Source of the DNA: Lachnospira sp. UBA4285
Lineage (GTDB): Bacteria; Bacillota; Clostridia; Lachnospirales; Lachnospiraceae
Reading direction: 5' to 3'
Assembly (NCBI GenBank): GCA_002394965.1
Contig: DGVL01000075.1
Coordinates: forward strand, 4,373-22,496
DNA length: 18,124 nucleotides
The position numbers and the translations under genes are program-made. The notes under the pieces are model-generated. The model was not told the origin of the DNA, did not search any database, and saw only the letters and a list, made by a program, of their open reading frames with translations. This document shows, piece by piece, positions 1-7,516 of the stretch. How positions within the stretch are numbered: the first letter of the stretch is position 1; each line of letters begins with the position of its first letter.

Positions 1-1008
1 CAGACGGAGTATATCATAGACGGACTGGACACCGAGGCGACGAGGCTTCCGGAAAGCGAGACCAGGGAAGGCGTCTATCGGGAGCTTACAGAGGCTCTTC
101 ACGTGCTGTCAGCCGGAAACATCTATGGTTACCTTTCTGGACGGGCTGACTGGGAGATCCAGGCAGCGGCTCTGACACCTGTCTTTGAAGTGGATGATCA
201 TTCTCTGTGGTATACGCGCAGAGATAAAAAGGGGCAGCAGCAGGAAGAGGAAAAAAACGACTGGAACAAACGGGCGAAGACGCTTGCGGCATCGCTCCCT
301 TCCGGCATCGCCGGGCAGGGCAGCGGCCGCCGGAGACTGGCGAAGCTGCTGGGAACTACCGCGCATCCGTCAGGATCATATCGCGAATTTCTTCGCAGAT
401 TTACCGAGCGGCGTGAAGAGATGAAGACCGACCCGGACTCGTTTGACTATGGATACTATGAGCTGGGGCTTGATCTGTACGGGAATATTCCTCTGATGGA
501 GGAACTCGAGTACCGGGATACAGAGAAGATCGGCGATTTCTGCATTGTGCTGGACACATCCGGATCCTGCAGCGGCAGCGTGCTCAGCCGCTTTCTGTCG
601 GCGACGATCTCGATTCTGTCGGATGAAGCTTCATTTTTTGAGAGCACGCGCATACATGTCATTCAGTGTGACAATCAGCTTCAGGATGACAGGGTGCTCG
701 AGACGAAACAGGACACCCTGAAGCTGCTGCAGGAACTGGCTGCAAAGACATTCCGGATCCAGGGATACGGCGGGACGGATTTCCGCCCGGCTTTCCGCTA
801 TGTGGCGAATCTTGTCCGGAGCAGAAAGCTCTCCCGTCTGCGCGGAATGCTGTACTTTACGGACGGATACGGGACGTTTCCGAAAGAGCGTCCATCGTGG
901 GACACATGCTTTGTTATACCAGGTGATTATGACAGTGATGTACATGTGCCGGGCTGGGCTGTGAGGATGCAGCTGGGCGCATGGGAGGATTTTGAAGATG
1001 AACATTAA
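1..1008 (+). CDS. VWA-like (MIDAS) protein, C-terminal part (5' truncated)
   Basis: The reading frame is open from the first base, so the start lies upstream of the window. About 335 residues are visible. Seen: a MIDAS metal-site motif D-T-S-G-S at 553-567, the second MIDAS element in GGTDF (Thr at 775-777), and the third in YFTDGYG (Asp at 862-864). This is the usual layout of a von Willebrand A-like domain. A charged lysine/glutamate-rich stretch (about 220-290) precedes the domain and is likely a linker. Known of the family: similar proteins (VWA-like, DUF2201/COG3864 type) often carry a metallopeptidase-like N-terminal half, which would lie outside this window. They are typically encoded beside a MoxR AAA+ ATPase, exactly as here. 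The stop overlaps the next gene's start by 11 bases, which implies one transcript and coupled translation. Inferred role: metal-dependent adaptor or substrate-binding partner of the ATPase. The client is unknown. Confidence 0.85.
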   Translation, partial: QTEYIIDGLDTEATRLPESETREGVYRELTEALHVLSAGNIYGYLSGRADWEIQAAALTPVFEVDDHSLWYTRRDKKGQQQEEEKNDWNKRAKTLAASLPSGIAGQGSGRRRLAKLLGTTAHPSGSYREFLRRFTERREEMKTDPDSFDYGYYELGLDLYGNIPLMEELEYRDTEKIGDFCIVLDTSGSCSGSVLSRFLSATISILSDEASFFESTRIHVIQCDNQLQDDRVLETKQDTLKLLQELAAKTFRIQGYGGTDFRPAFRYVANLVRSRKLSRLRGMLYFTDGYGTFPKERPSWDTCFVIPGDYDSDVHVPGWAVRMQLGAWEDFEDEH

Positions 1009-2506
1009 ACGGGCAAAGGAAGAAATCCGCAATACCGTGAAGGCGTACCTGGCTGAAGATGAGTCCGGAAGACCGCTGATCTCCCGGGTGCACCAGAGAC
1101 CGGTTCTGCTCATCGGTGCACCGGGCATCGGAAAGACGGCGATCATGGAGCAGACTGCGCATGAGTGCGGGATTGCGCTCGTGGCATATACGATGACGCA
1201 TCACACCAGACAGAGTGCGCTGGGGCTTCCGCAGATCTGCCGGGAGGAGTTTGACGGCAGACAGTACGCGATGACCGAGTACACGATGAGCGAGATCATC
1301 GCCTCGATCTACCGCAAGGAGAAGGAGACAGGACTGAAGAAAGGAATCCTGTTTATCGATGAGATCAATTGTGTGTCGGAAACGCTGACACCGGTTATGC
1401 TGCAGTTCCTGCAGGAGAAGATGTTCGGGTCACACCGGGTGCCGGACGGATGGGTAATCTGTGCAGCGGGCAACCCGCCGGAGTACAACCGGTCCGTGCG
1501 GGAATTTGACGTAGTGACACTGGACCGCGTGAAAAAGATCGAGGTGGAGCCGGATTACGCCGTGTGGCGCGAGTACGCGCGCTCGGCGGGAATTCATGGA
1601 AGCATCCTGGCGTATCTGGATGCCAGACAGGAGAATTTTTATAAAGTCGAAAGAACGCCGGAGGGGCAGCACTTTGTCACGGCCAGAGGGTGGGAAGACC
1701 TGTCGGAACTGATGAAGGCGTATGAGAAAACAGGACTCGCTATTGACGACGAGGTGATCGGGGAGTATCTCCAGGATCCGAACATCGCGGAGGATTTCGC
1801 GAATTTCCTGACGATGTACCGCAAGTACGAGGAGCTCTACAACGTCACGGATATCCTGAGCGGAAAGCAGTCGGAGCAGGTGGACGTCCGCGTGGGACAG
1901 GCACCATTTGACGAGCGTGTCAGCATTGTGTCCATGATTCTTTCCGGACTGCACCGCGCATTTGCCGAGGCCTGGATCTCAGACCGCAGTACCGACATCT
2001 TGTTTGGTGTGCTCAAAAAAGTCCAGAAAGAAGGCGTAAAAGGAGCATTCGCAAAAAGAGCCCGGGAAGAGACGGACTCACTGCGCCATCAGCGCCTTGC
2101 GTCCGGCATGAGCCGGGAAGAGGAGACGGCAGATGATCTGGCTCTCTCGCAACTTGAAAAATGGAACGCGGCGCTTGCCGGCAGGAACTTTGAGACAGCC
2201 GAACAAGAGTTTGACTTTCTGCGCGGGGAATTCTCCGTCGTCACCAGCCAACGAGAGGGGGCGCTTGACGCGGCGGGAAAGAAGCTGGTAAACGCGTTCA
2301 CTTTCCTTGAGAGACACTTCGCGCCGGCGGGAGTGCCGGGGCCTGAGATGGTTCTTTTTGTGACAGAACTTGCAGCTGGCTATTACAGCCTGTGGTTCAT
2401 CGAGACACAAGGCTCGGAACAGTTTGACCATTACAACGCGATGCTCAAGGTCGACGCGGGGCGGGAAAAACTTCAGGACAGAATCCGGGCCGCTTCTTTA
2501 CTTTAA
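998..2506 (+). CDS. MoxR-type AAA+ ATPase with long C-terminal extension
   Basis: 502 residues from ATG 998. GGAGG at 984-988 lies 9 bases before this ATG. The in-frame TTG at 992 would be only 3 bases from it and is rejected. Seen: Walker A GAPGIGKT at residues 40-47, Walker B ILFIDEIN with Asp121-Glu122, and sensor-1 Asn159 in AAGNP. This is the MoxR/RavA-like AAA+ pattern. The AAA core fills roughly residues 20-260. The remaining 240 or so residues, including a charged predicted-helical stretch, make the protein much longer than an ordinary MoxR (about 330 residues). It overlaps the VWA-like gene upstream, and MoxR and VWA proteins are known to act as paired chaperone-like or metal-insertion machines. 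ATP-driven remodelling is inferred; the target cannot be read from the sequence. Confidence 0.9.
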   Translation: MNIKRAKEEIRNTVKAYLAEDESGRPLISRVHQRPVLLIGAPGIGKTAIMEQTAHECGIALVAYTMTHHTRQSALGLPQICREEFDGRQYAMTEYTMSEIIASIYRKEKETGLKKGILFIDEINCVSETLTPVMLQFLQEKMFGSHRVPDGWVICAAGNPPEYNRSVREFDVVTLDRVKKIEVEPDYAVWREYARSAGIHGSILAYLDARQENFYKVERTPEGQHFVTARGWEDLSELMKAYEKTGLAIDDEVIGEYLQDPNIAEDFANFLTMYRKYEELYNVTDILSGKQSEQVDVRVGQAPFDERVSIVSMILSGLHRAFAEAWISDRSTDILFGVLKKVQKEGVKGAFAKRAREETDSLRHQRLASGMSREEETADDLALSQLEKWNAALAGRNFETAEQEFDFLRGEFSVVTSQREGALDAAGKKLVNAFTFLERHFAPAGVPGPEMVLFVTELAAGYYSLWFIETQGSEQFDHYNAMLKVDAGREKLQDRIRAASLL

Positions 2507-2525
2507 AACATCATAGTGTTAAAAT
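2497..2525 (+). promoter_or_regulatory. Candidate sigma-A promoter of the yerC-like gene
   Basis: TTTACT at 2497-2502, a 17-base spacer and TAAAAT at 2520-2525, preceded by TGT (extended -10). It overlaps the 3' end of the AAA+ gene. The transcript would start near 2532, about 26 bases before the ATG at 2558. This would give the regulator its own transcription in addition to any readthrough. Confidence 0.5.
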
Positions 2526-2557
2526 TCCGATATCATCTGACTGGGAGGCATTCAGGA

Positions 2558-2848
2558 ATGAATGAAAAAATCAATACGGAAGAAGTTCGACAGCTGTTTC
2601 GGGCGGTTCTTGAACTGAAGAATGAAAAGGAATGCTTTGACTTCTTTGAGGATCTTTGCACGATCAATGAGCTTCTTTCGCTGTCGCAGAGACTGGAAGT
2701 GGCGAGAATGCTGCGGGCACACAAGACGTATCTGGATATTGCAAAGGAGACCGGCGCTTCGACAGCGACGATCAGCCGCGTGAACCGGTCCCTGAATTAC
2801 GGCAATGACGGATATGACATGGTGTTCGGGCGGATGAAGCTGGAGTGA
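2558..2848 (+). CDS. yerC: YerC/YecD-family TrpR-like transcriptional regulator
   Basis: 96 residues, the usual size for this family. Start chosen at ATG 2558 because GGGAGG at 2543-2548 lies 9 bases upstream; the longer frame to 2516 would add a non-conserved leader. Seen: an all-helical protein with a TrpR-like core (LLSLSQRLEVARML) and a helix-turn-helix around residues 56-78 (DIAKETGASTATISRVNR). Known of the family: TrpR-superfamily DNA-binding proteins. Comparative-genomics work has tied YerC-like members in Firmicutes to histidine-gene regulation (HisR), but no his gene is visible here. In Bacillus the yerC gene lies just upstream of the pcrB-pcrA-ligA genes; here pcrA follows about 1.8 kb downstream, so loose synteny is kept. 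The downstream neighbour converges on it with only 16 bases between stop codons. Confidence 0.88.
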   Translation: MNEKINTEEVRQLFRAVLELKNEKECFDFFEDLCTINELLSLSQRLEVARMLRAHKTYLDIAKETGASTATISRVNRSLNYGNDGYDMVFGRMKLE

Positions 2849-2864
2849 TCGGTATGCATAGCTC

Positions 2865-3497
2865 TCAGGCCGAAGGCTTGCGTTTGTGCGAGGGACTCTT
2901 TTTCCCGCCTGCGGCTTTCTGCGCCCGGTACTCGCGGATCATCGTCTCGGCGGCTGTCTTGGAAAGCCAGGCGTCAAGAGACAATAAAGAGATGAAGAGA
3001 GAAAACCGCAGTTCCTTCTGCCGGTTATCGCCCGGCTCATCCCGGAACACATCCTCTGTCTGGGCGCATGCTTCACTCAGCGACGCCGTGAAGTTTTCAT
3101 AGTGCTTTCCGGCGAGTCTGTAGAGTTGCTCATAGAATTTCAGGATTTCTGTCTCCTCGCGCTTCCCCGGATCCCGCGTGGCAGCGGGGGCGAGCACCGT
3201 GTCAATTTCATCGATTTTCAGAATACTCTTCATGTAATATATGATGAAGAGTTTGTATATGTGTTCCTGCGAATACTTCTTGCGCTCCGGGGCCGGGAGA
3301 AGCCCGCTCTTCACATAATTGTTGATCATGGTTTTGGTGAAGGCGTGCTCTTTGTTCTCCTGGGGGAAATACCGGTCCATCAGAGTCAGTACCTGGTCCA
3401 TATACAGCGGTATGTCAGGCACTTCGTCCGGCGCGATCGCACGGTTCTGTGCAATTCTGGCAATTGCCTTTTTCATAAATTCTTCATTATCATCCAT
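2865..3497 (-). CDS. DUF1836 protein with MerR-like HTH, putative regulator
   Basis: 210 residues. Start chosen at the ATG whose complement is 3495-3497, because GGAGG lies 7 bases upstream on the minus strand. A longer frame to 3542 lacks such a site and would begin almost at the transcription start. Seen: a short helical N-terminus, then around residues 53-100 a MerR-like winged helix-turn-helix (TKTMINNYVKSGLLP, then KKYS...HIYKL and LKIDEI). A helical C-terminal region follows, ending in a basic tail. Known of the family: DUF1836 proteins are common in Clostridia and Bacilli and are generally taken as DNA-binding, but no effector is established. It is transcribed divergently from the SPFH gene through adjacent promoters, which makes that gene (and itself) the most natural regulatory targets. 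That link is inference. Confidence 0.85.
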   Translation of the reverse strand: MDDNEEFMKKAIARIAQNRAIAPDEVPDIPLYMDQVLTLMDRYFPQENKEHAFTKTMINNYVKSGLLPAPERKKYSQEHIYKLFIIYYMKSILKIDEIDTVLAPAATRDPGKREETEILKFYEQLYRLAGKHYENFTASLSEACAQTEDVFRDEPGDNRQKELRFSLFISLLSLDAWLSKTAAETMIREYRAQKAAGGKKSPSHKRKPSA

Positions 3498-3546
3498 GCT
3501 AAAACCTCCGGGTCTTCCCGGCGGATGCCGGAATACAGCCAACTAC

Positions 3547-3575
3547 AGTATATAGTATCAGAAACCATGTGTAAA
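3547..3575 (-). promoter_or_regulatory. Promoter of the DUF1836 gene (minus strand)
   Basis: On the minus strand: TTTACA (complement of 3570-3575), a 17-base spacer, and TATACT (complement of 3547-3552). The transcript would start near 3540, giving a leader of about 43 bases that carries the GGAGG site. It faces away from the SPFH promoter, with only 11 bases between the two -35 elements. Confidence 0.7.
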
Positions 3576-3586
3576 GGACGGGGCGA

Positions 3587-3616
3587 TCGACATTTGCCAT
3601 GCACTGCGTGTATAAT
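3587..3616 (+). promoter_or_regulatory. Promoter of the SPFH gene
   Basis: TCGACA at 3587-3592 (one mismatch to TTGACA), an 18-base spacer, and a perfect TATAAT at 3611-3616. The transcript would start near 3623, about 38 bases before the ATG at 3661. Confidence 0.7.
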
Positions 3617-3660
3617 TGTGTCAGATGTGGCAACCCGGACCTGGAAAGGGGAATGATTGT

Positions 3661-4635
3661 ATGTTTGGAAAACAGCTGGCGGATGTGATTGAGTGGAGTT
3701 CATTCCGCGAGGGAGATATTTTCTGGAAGTGGGATAACGCAGAGATAAAGAGGGGATCGCGGCTGATCCTGCGGGCAGGACAGAATGCGGTCTTTTTGCA
3801 GAACGGAAAGGTGGAGGGTATCTTTCAGGAGGAAGGCGCATATGATATCGAATCGGATATCATCCCATTTCTCTCGACACTGAAAGGTTTCCGGTTCGGA
3901 TTTAACACGGGGCTTCGCGTGGAGATTCTGTTCGTGAACACGAAAGACATCACCTGCCGCTGGGGCACGAAGAATCCGGTTTCCATCCCGGCTCAGGGCT
4001 TGCCGGGCGGCATGCCGATCCGCGCATTCGGGAATTATGTGATCCGGGTGAGCGACTGCATGAAGCTGATCGACAGGATTGCAGGTGTGCGTCCGTCGTT
4101 CTCGGTGGAGAATGTCTCGGAGCGCATCGGAGGAATTCTGGACTCGCTGCTCCTGAAGTGGATTGTATCCGAGGGAAAGGATATGTTTAATCTTCAGGCC
4201 AATTCAGCTGCAATCGGGGACGGAATCCGGGGAGATCTGAATAAAGAACTCGAACCGCTAGGTTTCACCTGTGAGGATTTTACATGTTCTTCTTTCAGCT
4301 ATCCCGATGAGATCGCGAGATGGCAGGAAAAGGCTGCCGGACAGTCTATGGTCGCGGATGTGGACCGCTATACCCGCTTTGCCGCAGCGGACGGCATGAA
4401 TCAGCCCGGGAGCGGCAGCGGTGTAGCCTCAGGCGTGCTTCAGGCGGCGATCGGCTTGCAGGCGGTAAAGCAGGTTCTGCATGGAAGCGGCGGGCAGACA
4501 GAGGACGCAAGCGCAGCATCAGGAACATCTGCAGAGAATTCTGGCGTTCATTTCTGCCCTTCCTGCGGGAAGCCGGTTGCTCCGGGACAGAAGTTCTGTG
4601 CGAACTGCGGGGCAAAACTTCCGGAGAGCCTGTGA
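3661..4635 (+). CDS. SPFH-domain protein with C-terminal zinc ribbon
   Basis: 324 residues. Start at ATG 3661, preceded by AAAGGGGA (3645-3652) at 8 bases; upstream extension is rejected because it runs through the -10 element. Seen: an SPFH (stomatin/prohibitin-like) domain over roughly residues 15-225, with no N-terminal membrane segment. A glycine/alanine/serine-rich linker covers about 235-297, followed by a zinc ribbon with two CxxC pairs (Cys299/302 and Cys313/316). Known of the family: bacterial 'virion core/SPFH' proteins of this build include Bacillus YdjI, which joins a PspA-linked envelope-stress complex. No pspA, ydjG or ydjH homologue is visible here, so this copy stands alone. 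Inferred role: peripheral membrane scaffold under stress. The divergent DUF1836 gene may control it. pcrA starts 36 bases downstream with no terminator seen, so readthrough is possible. Confidence 0.87.
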   Translation: MFGKQLADVIEWSSFREGDIFWKWDNAEIKRGSRLILRAGQNAVFLQNGKVEGIFQEEGAYDIESDIIPFLSTLKGFRFGFNTGLRVEILFVNTKDITCRWGTKNPVSIPAQGLPGGMPIRAFGNYVIRVSDCMKLIDRIAGVRPSFSVENVSERIGGILDSLLLKWIVSEGKDMFNLQANSAAIGDGIRGDLNKELEPLGFTCEDFTCSSFSYPDEIARWQEKAAGQSMVADVDRYTRFAAADGMNQPGSGSGVASGVLQAAIGLQAVKQVLHGSGGQTEDASAASGTSAENSGVHFCPSCGKPVAPGQKFCANCGAKLPESL

Positions 4636-4671
4636 GCACTGCGGAAAGAATATAGTAAGGAATGGAATACA

Positions 4672-7092
4672 ATGAACCTTTCACAACTGAATGACATGCA
4701 GCGCAAGGCCGTCCGCACAACGGAAGGGCCTGTACTTCTGCTTGCCGGAGCCGGATCCGGCAAGACTAGAGTGCTCACATACCGGATTGCCTATCTTATT
4801 GAGTCCTGCGGAGTGGATCCCAGTAATATTCTTGCCATTACATTCACCAACAAGGCAGCTGGAGAGATGCGGGACAGAGTCGATGCCGCCGTGGGACAGC
4901 AGGCGGACCGGGTGTGGGTGAGCACGTTTCATTCTGCCTGTGTGCGGATTCTGCGCGCTTACGGCAGCCGAATCGGGTACACGTCCAGTTTTTCAATCTA
5001 TGACACGGATGACCAGAAGGCATGTCTCAGGGAGATATGCAAGCGGCTTGAGATCGACACGAAGAAGCTGAATGAAAAGACCATCATGCGGGAGATGTCC
5101 CGGGCGAAGGATGAGCTGATGGGACCGCAGGAGTATGCCGCCGCCGCGGGGTCAGACTATCATCTCAGGCAGATCTCCAAGGCATACACGGAATATGAGA
5201 ATCAACTGAAGAAAAACAACGCAATGGACTTTGATGACCTGATTTACAAGACGGTCGAGCTTTTTACCCGGGAGCCGGAGGTGCTGGAGAGTTATCAGAA
5301 CCGGTTCCACTATATCATGGTCGATGAGTATCAGGACACGAATACTTCTCAGTTCCGTCTGATCAGCCTGCTCGCAGGGCGGTACCGGAACATATGTGTT
5401 GTAGGGGATGATGATCAGTCGATATACCGGTTCCGCGGCGCAAACATCTACAACATTCTGAACTTCGAGAAGGCGTATCCGGGAGCTGCCGTCATCCGCC
5501 TGGAGCAGAATTACCGCTCGACGCAGACGATCCTGGATGCGGCCAATGCCGTGATCGCCAACAATACGGAGCGCAAGCCAAAGAAACTCTGGACGGAGAA
5601 TGCAAGAGGTGACAAGGTGCATCTGACGGTCTACCCGGACGGAAGAGCGGAGGCCGGTGGCGTCGCGTCGCAGATTCAGAGCCTCGTGCACGACGGCTGG
5701 ACGTATAATGATATTGTGATTCTTTACAGGACTAATGCCCAGTCCCGGGCGCTTGAGGAGCGCTTCGTTGTGGAAGGAATTCCGTATCGGATCTTCGGCG
5801 GTGTCAACTTCTATTCCCGCCGTGAGATAAAGGATATCCTCGCCTATCTGAAGGCAATCGAAAATCCGGACGATGAGCAGTCGCTCCGGCGCATCATCAA
5901 TGTGCCGCGCCGCGGCATCGGAGATGTTACACTTGATAAAATAAGTACCTATGCTGCGGCGGAGGGAAGCGGACTTTCGTTCTGGGAAGCCCTGAAGAAG
6001 GCGCGCGAGGTCCCCGGTATCTCGGCGCGCACAGCCACAAAGACGCAAGAATTCGTGGATTTGATGGAATTTCTTTCCGGTTTTGCGTCAGAAAACAGCG
6101 TGCGGGACACTCTCGACACGGTCATTGCGCGCAGCGGTTACTTGATCGCGGCGGCAGAGAACGAGACGAAAGAGGAAGCAGAGAGCCGCAAAGAAAATCT
6201 GAATGAGCTCCTGACCAAGGCGGCTGCTTTTGACGAGGAGAATCCGACGGCAGGCCTGTCCGGATTTCTTCAGGAGGTTTCTCTGGTCGCCGACATCGAC
6301 CAGCTTGATGAATCAGCCCCGACGATTGCGATGATGACACTGCACAGCGCCAAAGGACTGGAGTTTCCGTGCGTCTTCATAACTGGTATGGAGGAGGGCC
6401 TGTTTCCGAGCTATATGTCTATTGTGAGCGACGATCCGAAGGCGGTGGAAGAGGAGCGCAGACTTTGCTATGTCGGCATCACGAGGGCGCAGAAGGAACT
6501 GTATCTCTCCGCGGCGAAGTGCCGGATGATACGGGGGGAGACGCAGTACAACAAGATCTCAAGATTCCTGAAGGAAATTCCTGAAGAGCTGCTTGCACTG
6601 GACGACAGAAGCGATTCGTGGGATGATCCGGACCTGTATGAGCGGGCGGCTTTAAGGCAGAACCGCCGGGCCAGACAGCAGGAGCGGGAGGCAATGACGA
6701 TCGGAAAGGCAACCGGAAACCGACTCCTTAAACTGTACGGAACACCTCTGAAGGAACCGTATCACAGCAGTCGGGTCAGTGTCTCCTTTGAGAAGCGGCT
6801 CCAGGATTTCCGGGAGGTAATGAAACCAACTGGCGCTTCTCCCGTCAGTCCGACGCAAACAAAGGAAAACAGACCTGCGTTTGGGAAGGATCCGTCAGAA
6901 CTTGCCTCTTTCCGGAAAGCAAAGAACGGACCCGGATACGGCCCCGGTGACAGAGTGAGCCACGCAAGGTTCGGCGAGGGTACGGTGAAGGCGGTCGAGG
7001 ATACTCCCCGTGACTACATGGTCACGGTGGATTTTGATGAAGCCGGAACCCGCAAGATGATGGCCGGGTTCGCAAGGCTCAAGAAAATCTGA
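4672..7092 (+). CDS. pcrA: ATP-dependent DNA helicase PcrA (UvrD/Rep family)
   Basis: 806 residues, slightly longer than typical PcrA. AAGGA lies about 10 bases before ATG 4672. All SF1A motifs are visible in order: Q-motif Gln10, Walker A GAGSGKT (26-32), motif Ia TFTNKAAGEM, motif II DEYQDT (Asp218-Glu219), motif III GDDDQSIYRFRGA, motif IV LEQNYRST, motif V TLHSAKGLEF and motif VI YVGITRA (from Tyr600, Arg605). The C-terminus (about 755-806) is the Tudor-like domain GDRVSHARFGEGTV, which in PcrA/UvrD contacts RNA polymerase. A disordered, charged linker precedes it. Role known for the family: a 3'-5' helicase that acts in excision repair, clears RecA filaments and resolves replication-transcription conflicts. 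pcrB and ligA, its partners in Bacillus, are not next to it. No promoter was seen immediately upstream; it may share the SPFH transcript. Confidence 0.97.
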   Translation: MNLSQLNDMQRKAVRTTEGPVLLLAGAGSGKTRVLTYRIAYLIESCGVDPSNILAITFTNKAAGEMRDRVDAAVGQQADRVWVSTFHSACVRILRAYGSRIGYTSSFSIYDTDDQKACLREICKRLEIDTKKLNEKTIMREMSRAKDELMGPQEYAAAAGSDYHLRQISKAYTEYENQLKKNNAMDFDDLIYKTVELFTREPEVLESYQNRFHYIMVDEYQDTNTSQFRLISLLAGRYRNICVVGDDDQSIYRFRGANIYNILNFEKAYPGAAVIRLEQNYRSTQTILDAANAVIANNTERKPKKLWTENARGDKVHLTVYPDGRAEAGGVASQIQSLVHDGWTYNDIVILYRTNAQSRALEERFVVEGIPYRIFGGVNFYSRREIKDILAYLKAIENPDDEQSLRRIINVPRRGIGDVTLDKISTYAAAEGSGLSFWEALKKAREVPGISARTATKTQEFVDLMEFLSGFASENSVRDTLDTVIARSGYLIAAAENETKEEAESRKENLNELLTKAAAFDEENPTAGLSGFLQEVSLVADIDQLDESAPTIAMMTLHSAKGLEFPCVFITGMEEGLFPSYMSIVSDDPKAVEEERRLCYVGITRAQKELYLSAAKCRMIRGETQYNKISRFLKEIPEELLALDDRSDSWDDPDLYERAALRQNRRARQQEREAMTIGKATGNRLLKLYGTPLKEPYHSSRVSVSFEKRLQDFREVMKPTGASPVSPTQTKENRPAFGKDPSELASFRKAKNGPGYGPGDRVSHARFGEGTVKAVEDTPRDYMVTVDFDEAGTRKMMAGFARLKKI

Positions 7093-7149
7093 GGTGCGAG
7101 AGCAGCAGAAGACTGCAGCGGGAGAAAACACCGAAAATGCGCATTCCTG

Positions 7150-7178
7150 TTGGAAGTGCGAAAGATCCGTGATATAAT
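7150..7178 (+). promoter_or_regulatory. Promoter of the small membrane protein gene
   Basis: TTGGAA at 7150-7155, a 17-base spacer and a perfect TATAAT at 7173-7178. The transcript would start near 7185, about 48 bases before ATG 7233. One copy of an 11-base direct repeat lies in the spacer and the other just after the predicted start. Confidence 0.75.
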
Positions 7179-7201
7179 AGCGGCGTATAAAAAGATCCGT
7201 G
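7161..7201 (+). repeat. 11-base direct repeat flanking the -10 box
   Basis: AAAGATCCGTG occurs at 7161-7171 and again at 7191-7201, exactly 30 bases apart. That is about three helical turns, so both copies face the same side of DNA. The first lies in the promoter spacer and the second just past the predicted transcription start. Operator function is only a suggestion. Confidence 0.5.
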
Positions 7202-7232
7202 TTAGTTTGCACTTTTCAAGGAGGTCTGCCAT

Positions 7233-7454
7233 ATGAATAAAGAGAAGATTCAGGAGCTGATCAGCCTGCTTAAGAGCAAGAAGAAAGAGCTGGAAGATGA
7301 AGAGGTGAAGAAGACTCTGAAGATCTGCCTTATCGTACTTCTCTGCGCTGCAGGTGTCGGAATTCTCATTTTCGTACTCTACAAGTACTTCTCTCCGGAT
7401 TATCTGGACGATGAGGACGATTTCGAAGACGAAGATACGGACAGCGACAAGTGA
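7233..7454 (+). CDS. Small single-pass membrane protein with acidic tail
   Basis: 73 residues. AAGGAGG at 7218-7224 lies 8 bases before ATG 7233. Seen: a lysine/glutamate-rich N-terminal helix (about 1-28) able to form a short coiled coil. One membrane segment follows (about 29-49, ICLIVLLCAAGVGILIFVLY), then an almost purely acidic tail (DDEDDFEDEDTDSD). The positive-inside rule puts the basic N-terminus in the cytoplasm and the acidic tail outside. I recall similar short proteins in other Lachnospiraceae but can name no established function. It has its own near-consensus promoter and its own terminator, so it is probably monocistronic, which suggests a distinct and fairly strong expression programme. 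It is unlikely to be a chance ORF, because the ribosome site, promoter and terminator all fit. Confidence 0.85.
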   Translation: MNKEKIQELISLLKSKKKELEDEEVKKTLKICLIVLLCAAGVGILIFVLYKYFSPDYLDDEDDFEDEDTDSDK

Positions 7455-7477
7455 TCCGTAATTAATACGATGGCGTG

Positions 7478-7514
7478 AAAGGGATGGCTTTTTGCAGCCA
7501 CCCTTTTTCTTTTA
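7478..7514 (+). terminator. Rho-independent terminator after the small membrane protein gene
   Basis: Arms AAAGGG-A-TGGCT (7478-7489) and AGCCA-CCCTTT (7496-7506) form an 11-pair stem with one bulged A and a 6-base loop. A T-rich tract follows to about 7513. Confidence 0.85.
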
Positions 7515-7516
7515 CC

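Noticed and set aside
2866..2880. Small hairpin CAGG-CCGAAGG-CTTG after yerC as a terminator
   Set aside because: The stem is six pairs including a G-T, has a 3-base loop and is not followed by a T-run. It also lies within the DUF1836 coding end.
3616..3660. Extended start of the SPFH gene at TTG 3616
   Set aside because: The codon overlaps the TATAAT of the promoter and has no ribosome site. ATG 3661 has both a ribosome site and the right family N-terminus.
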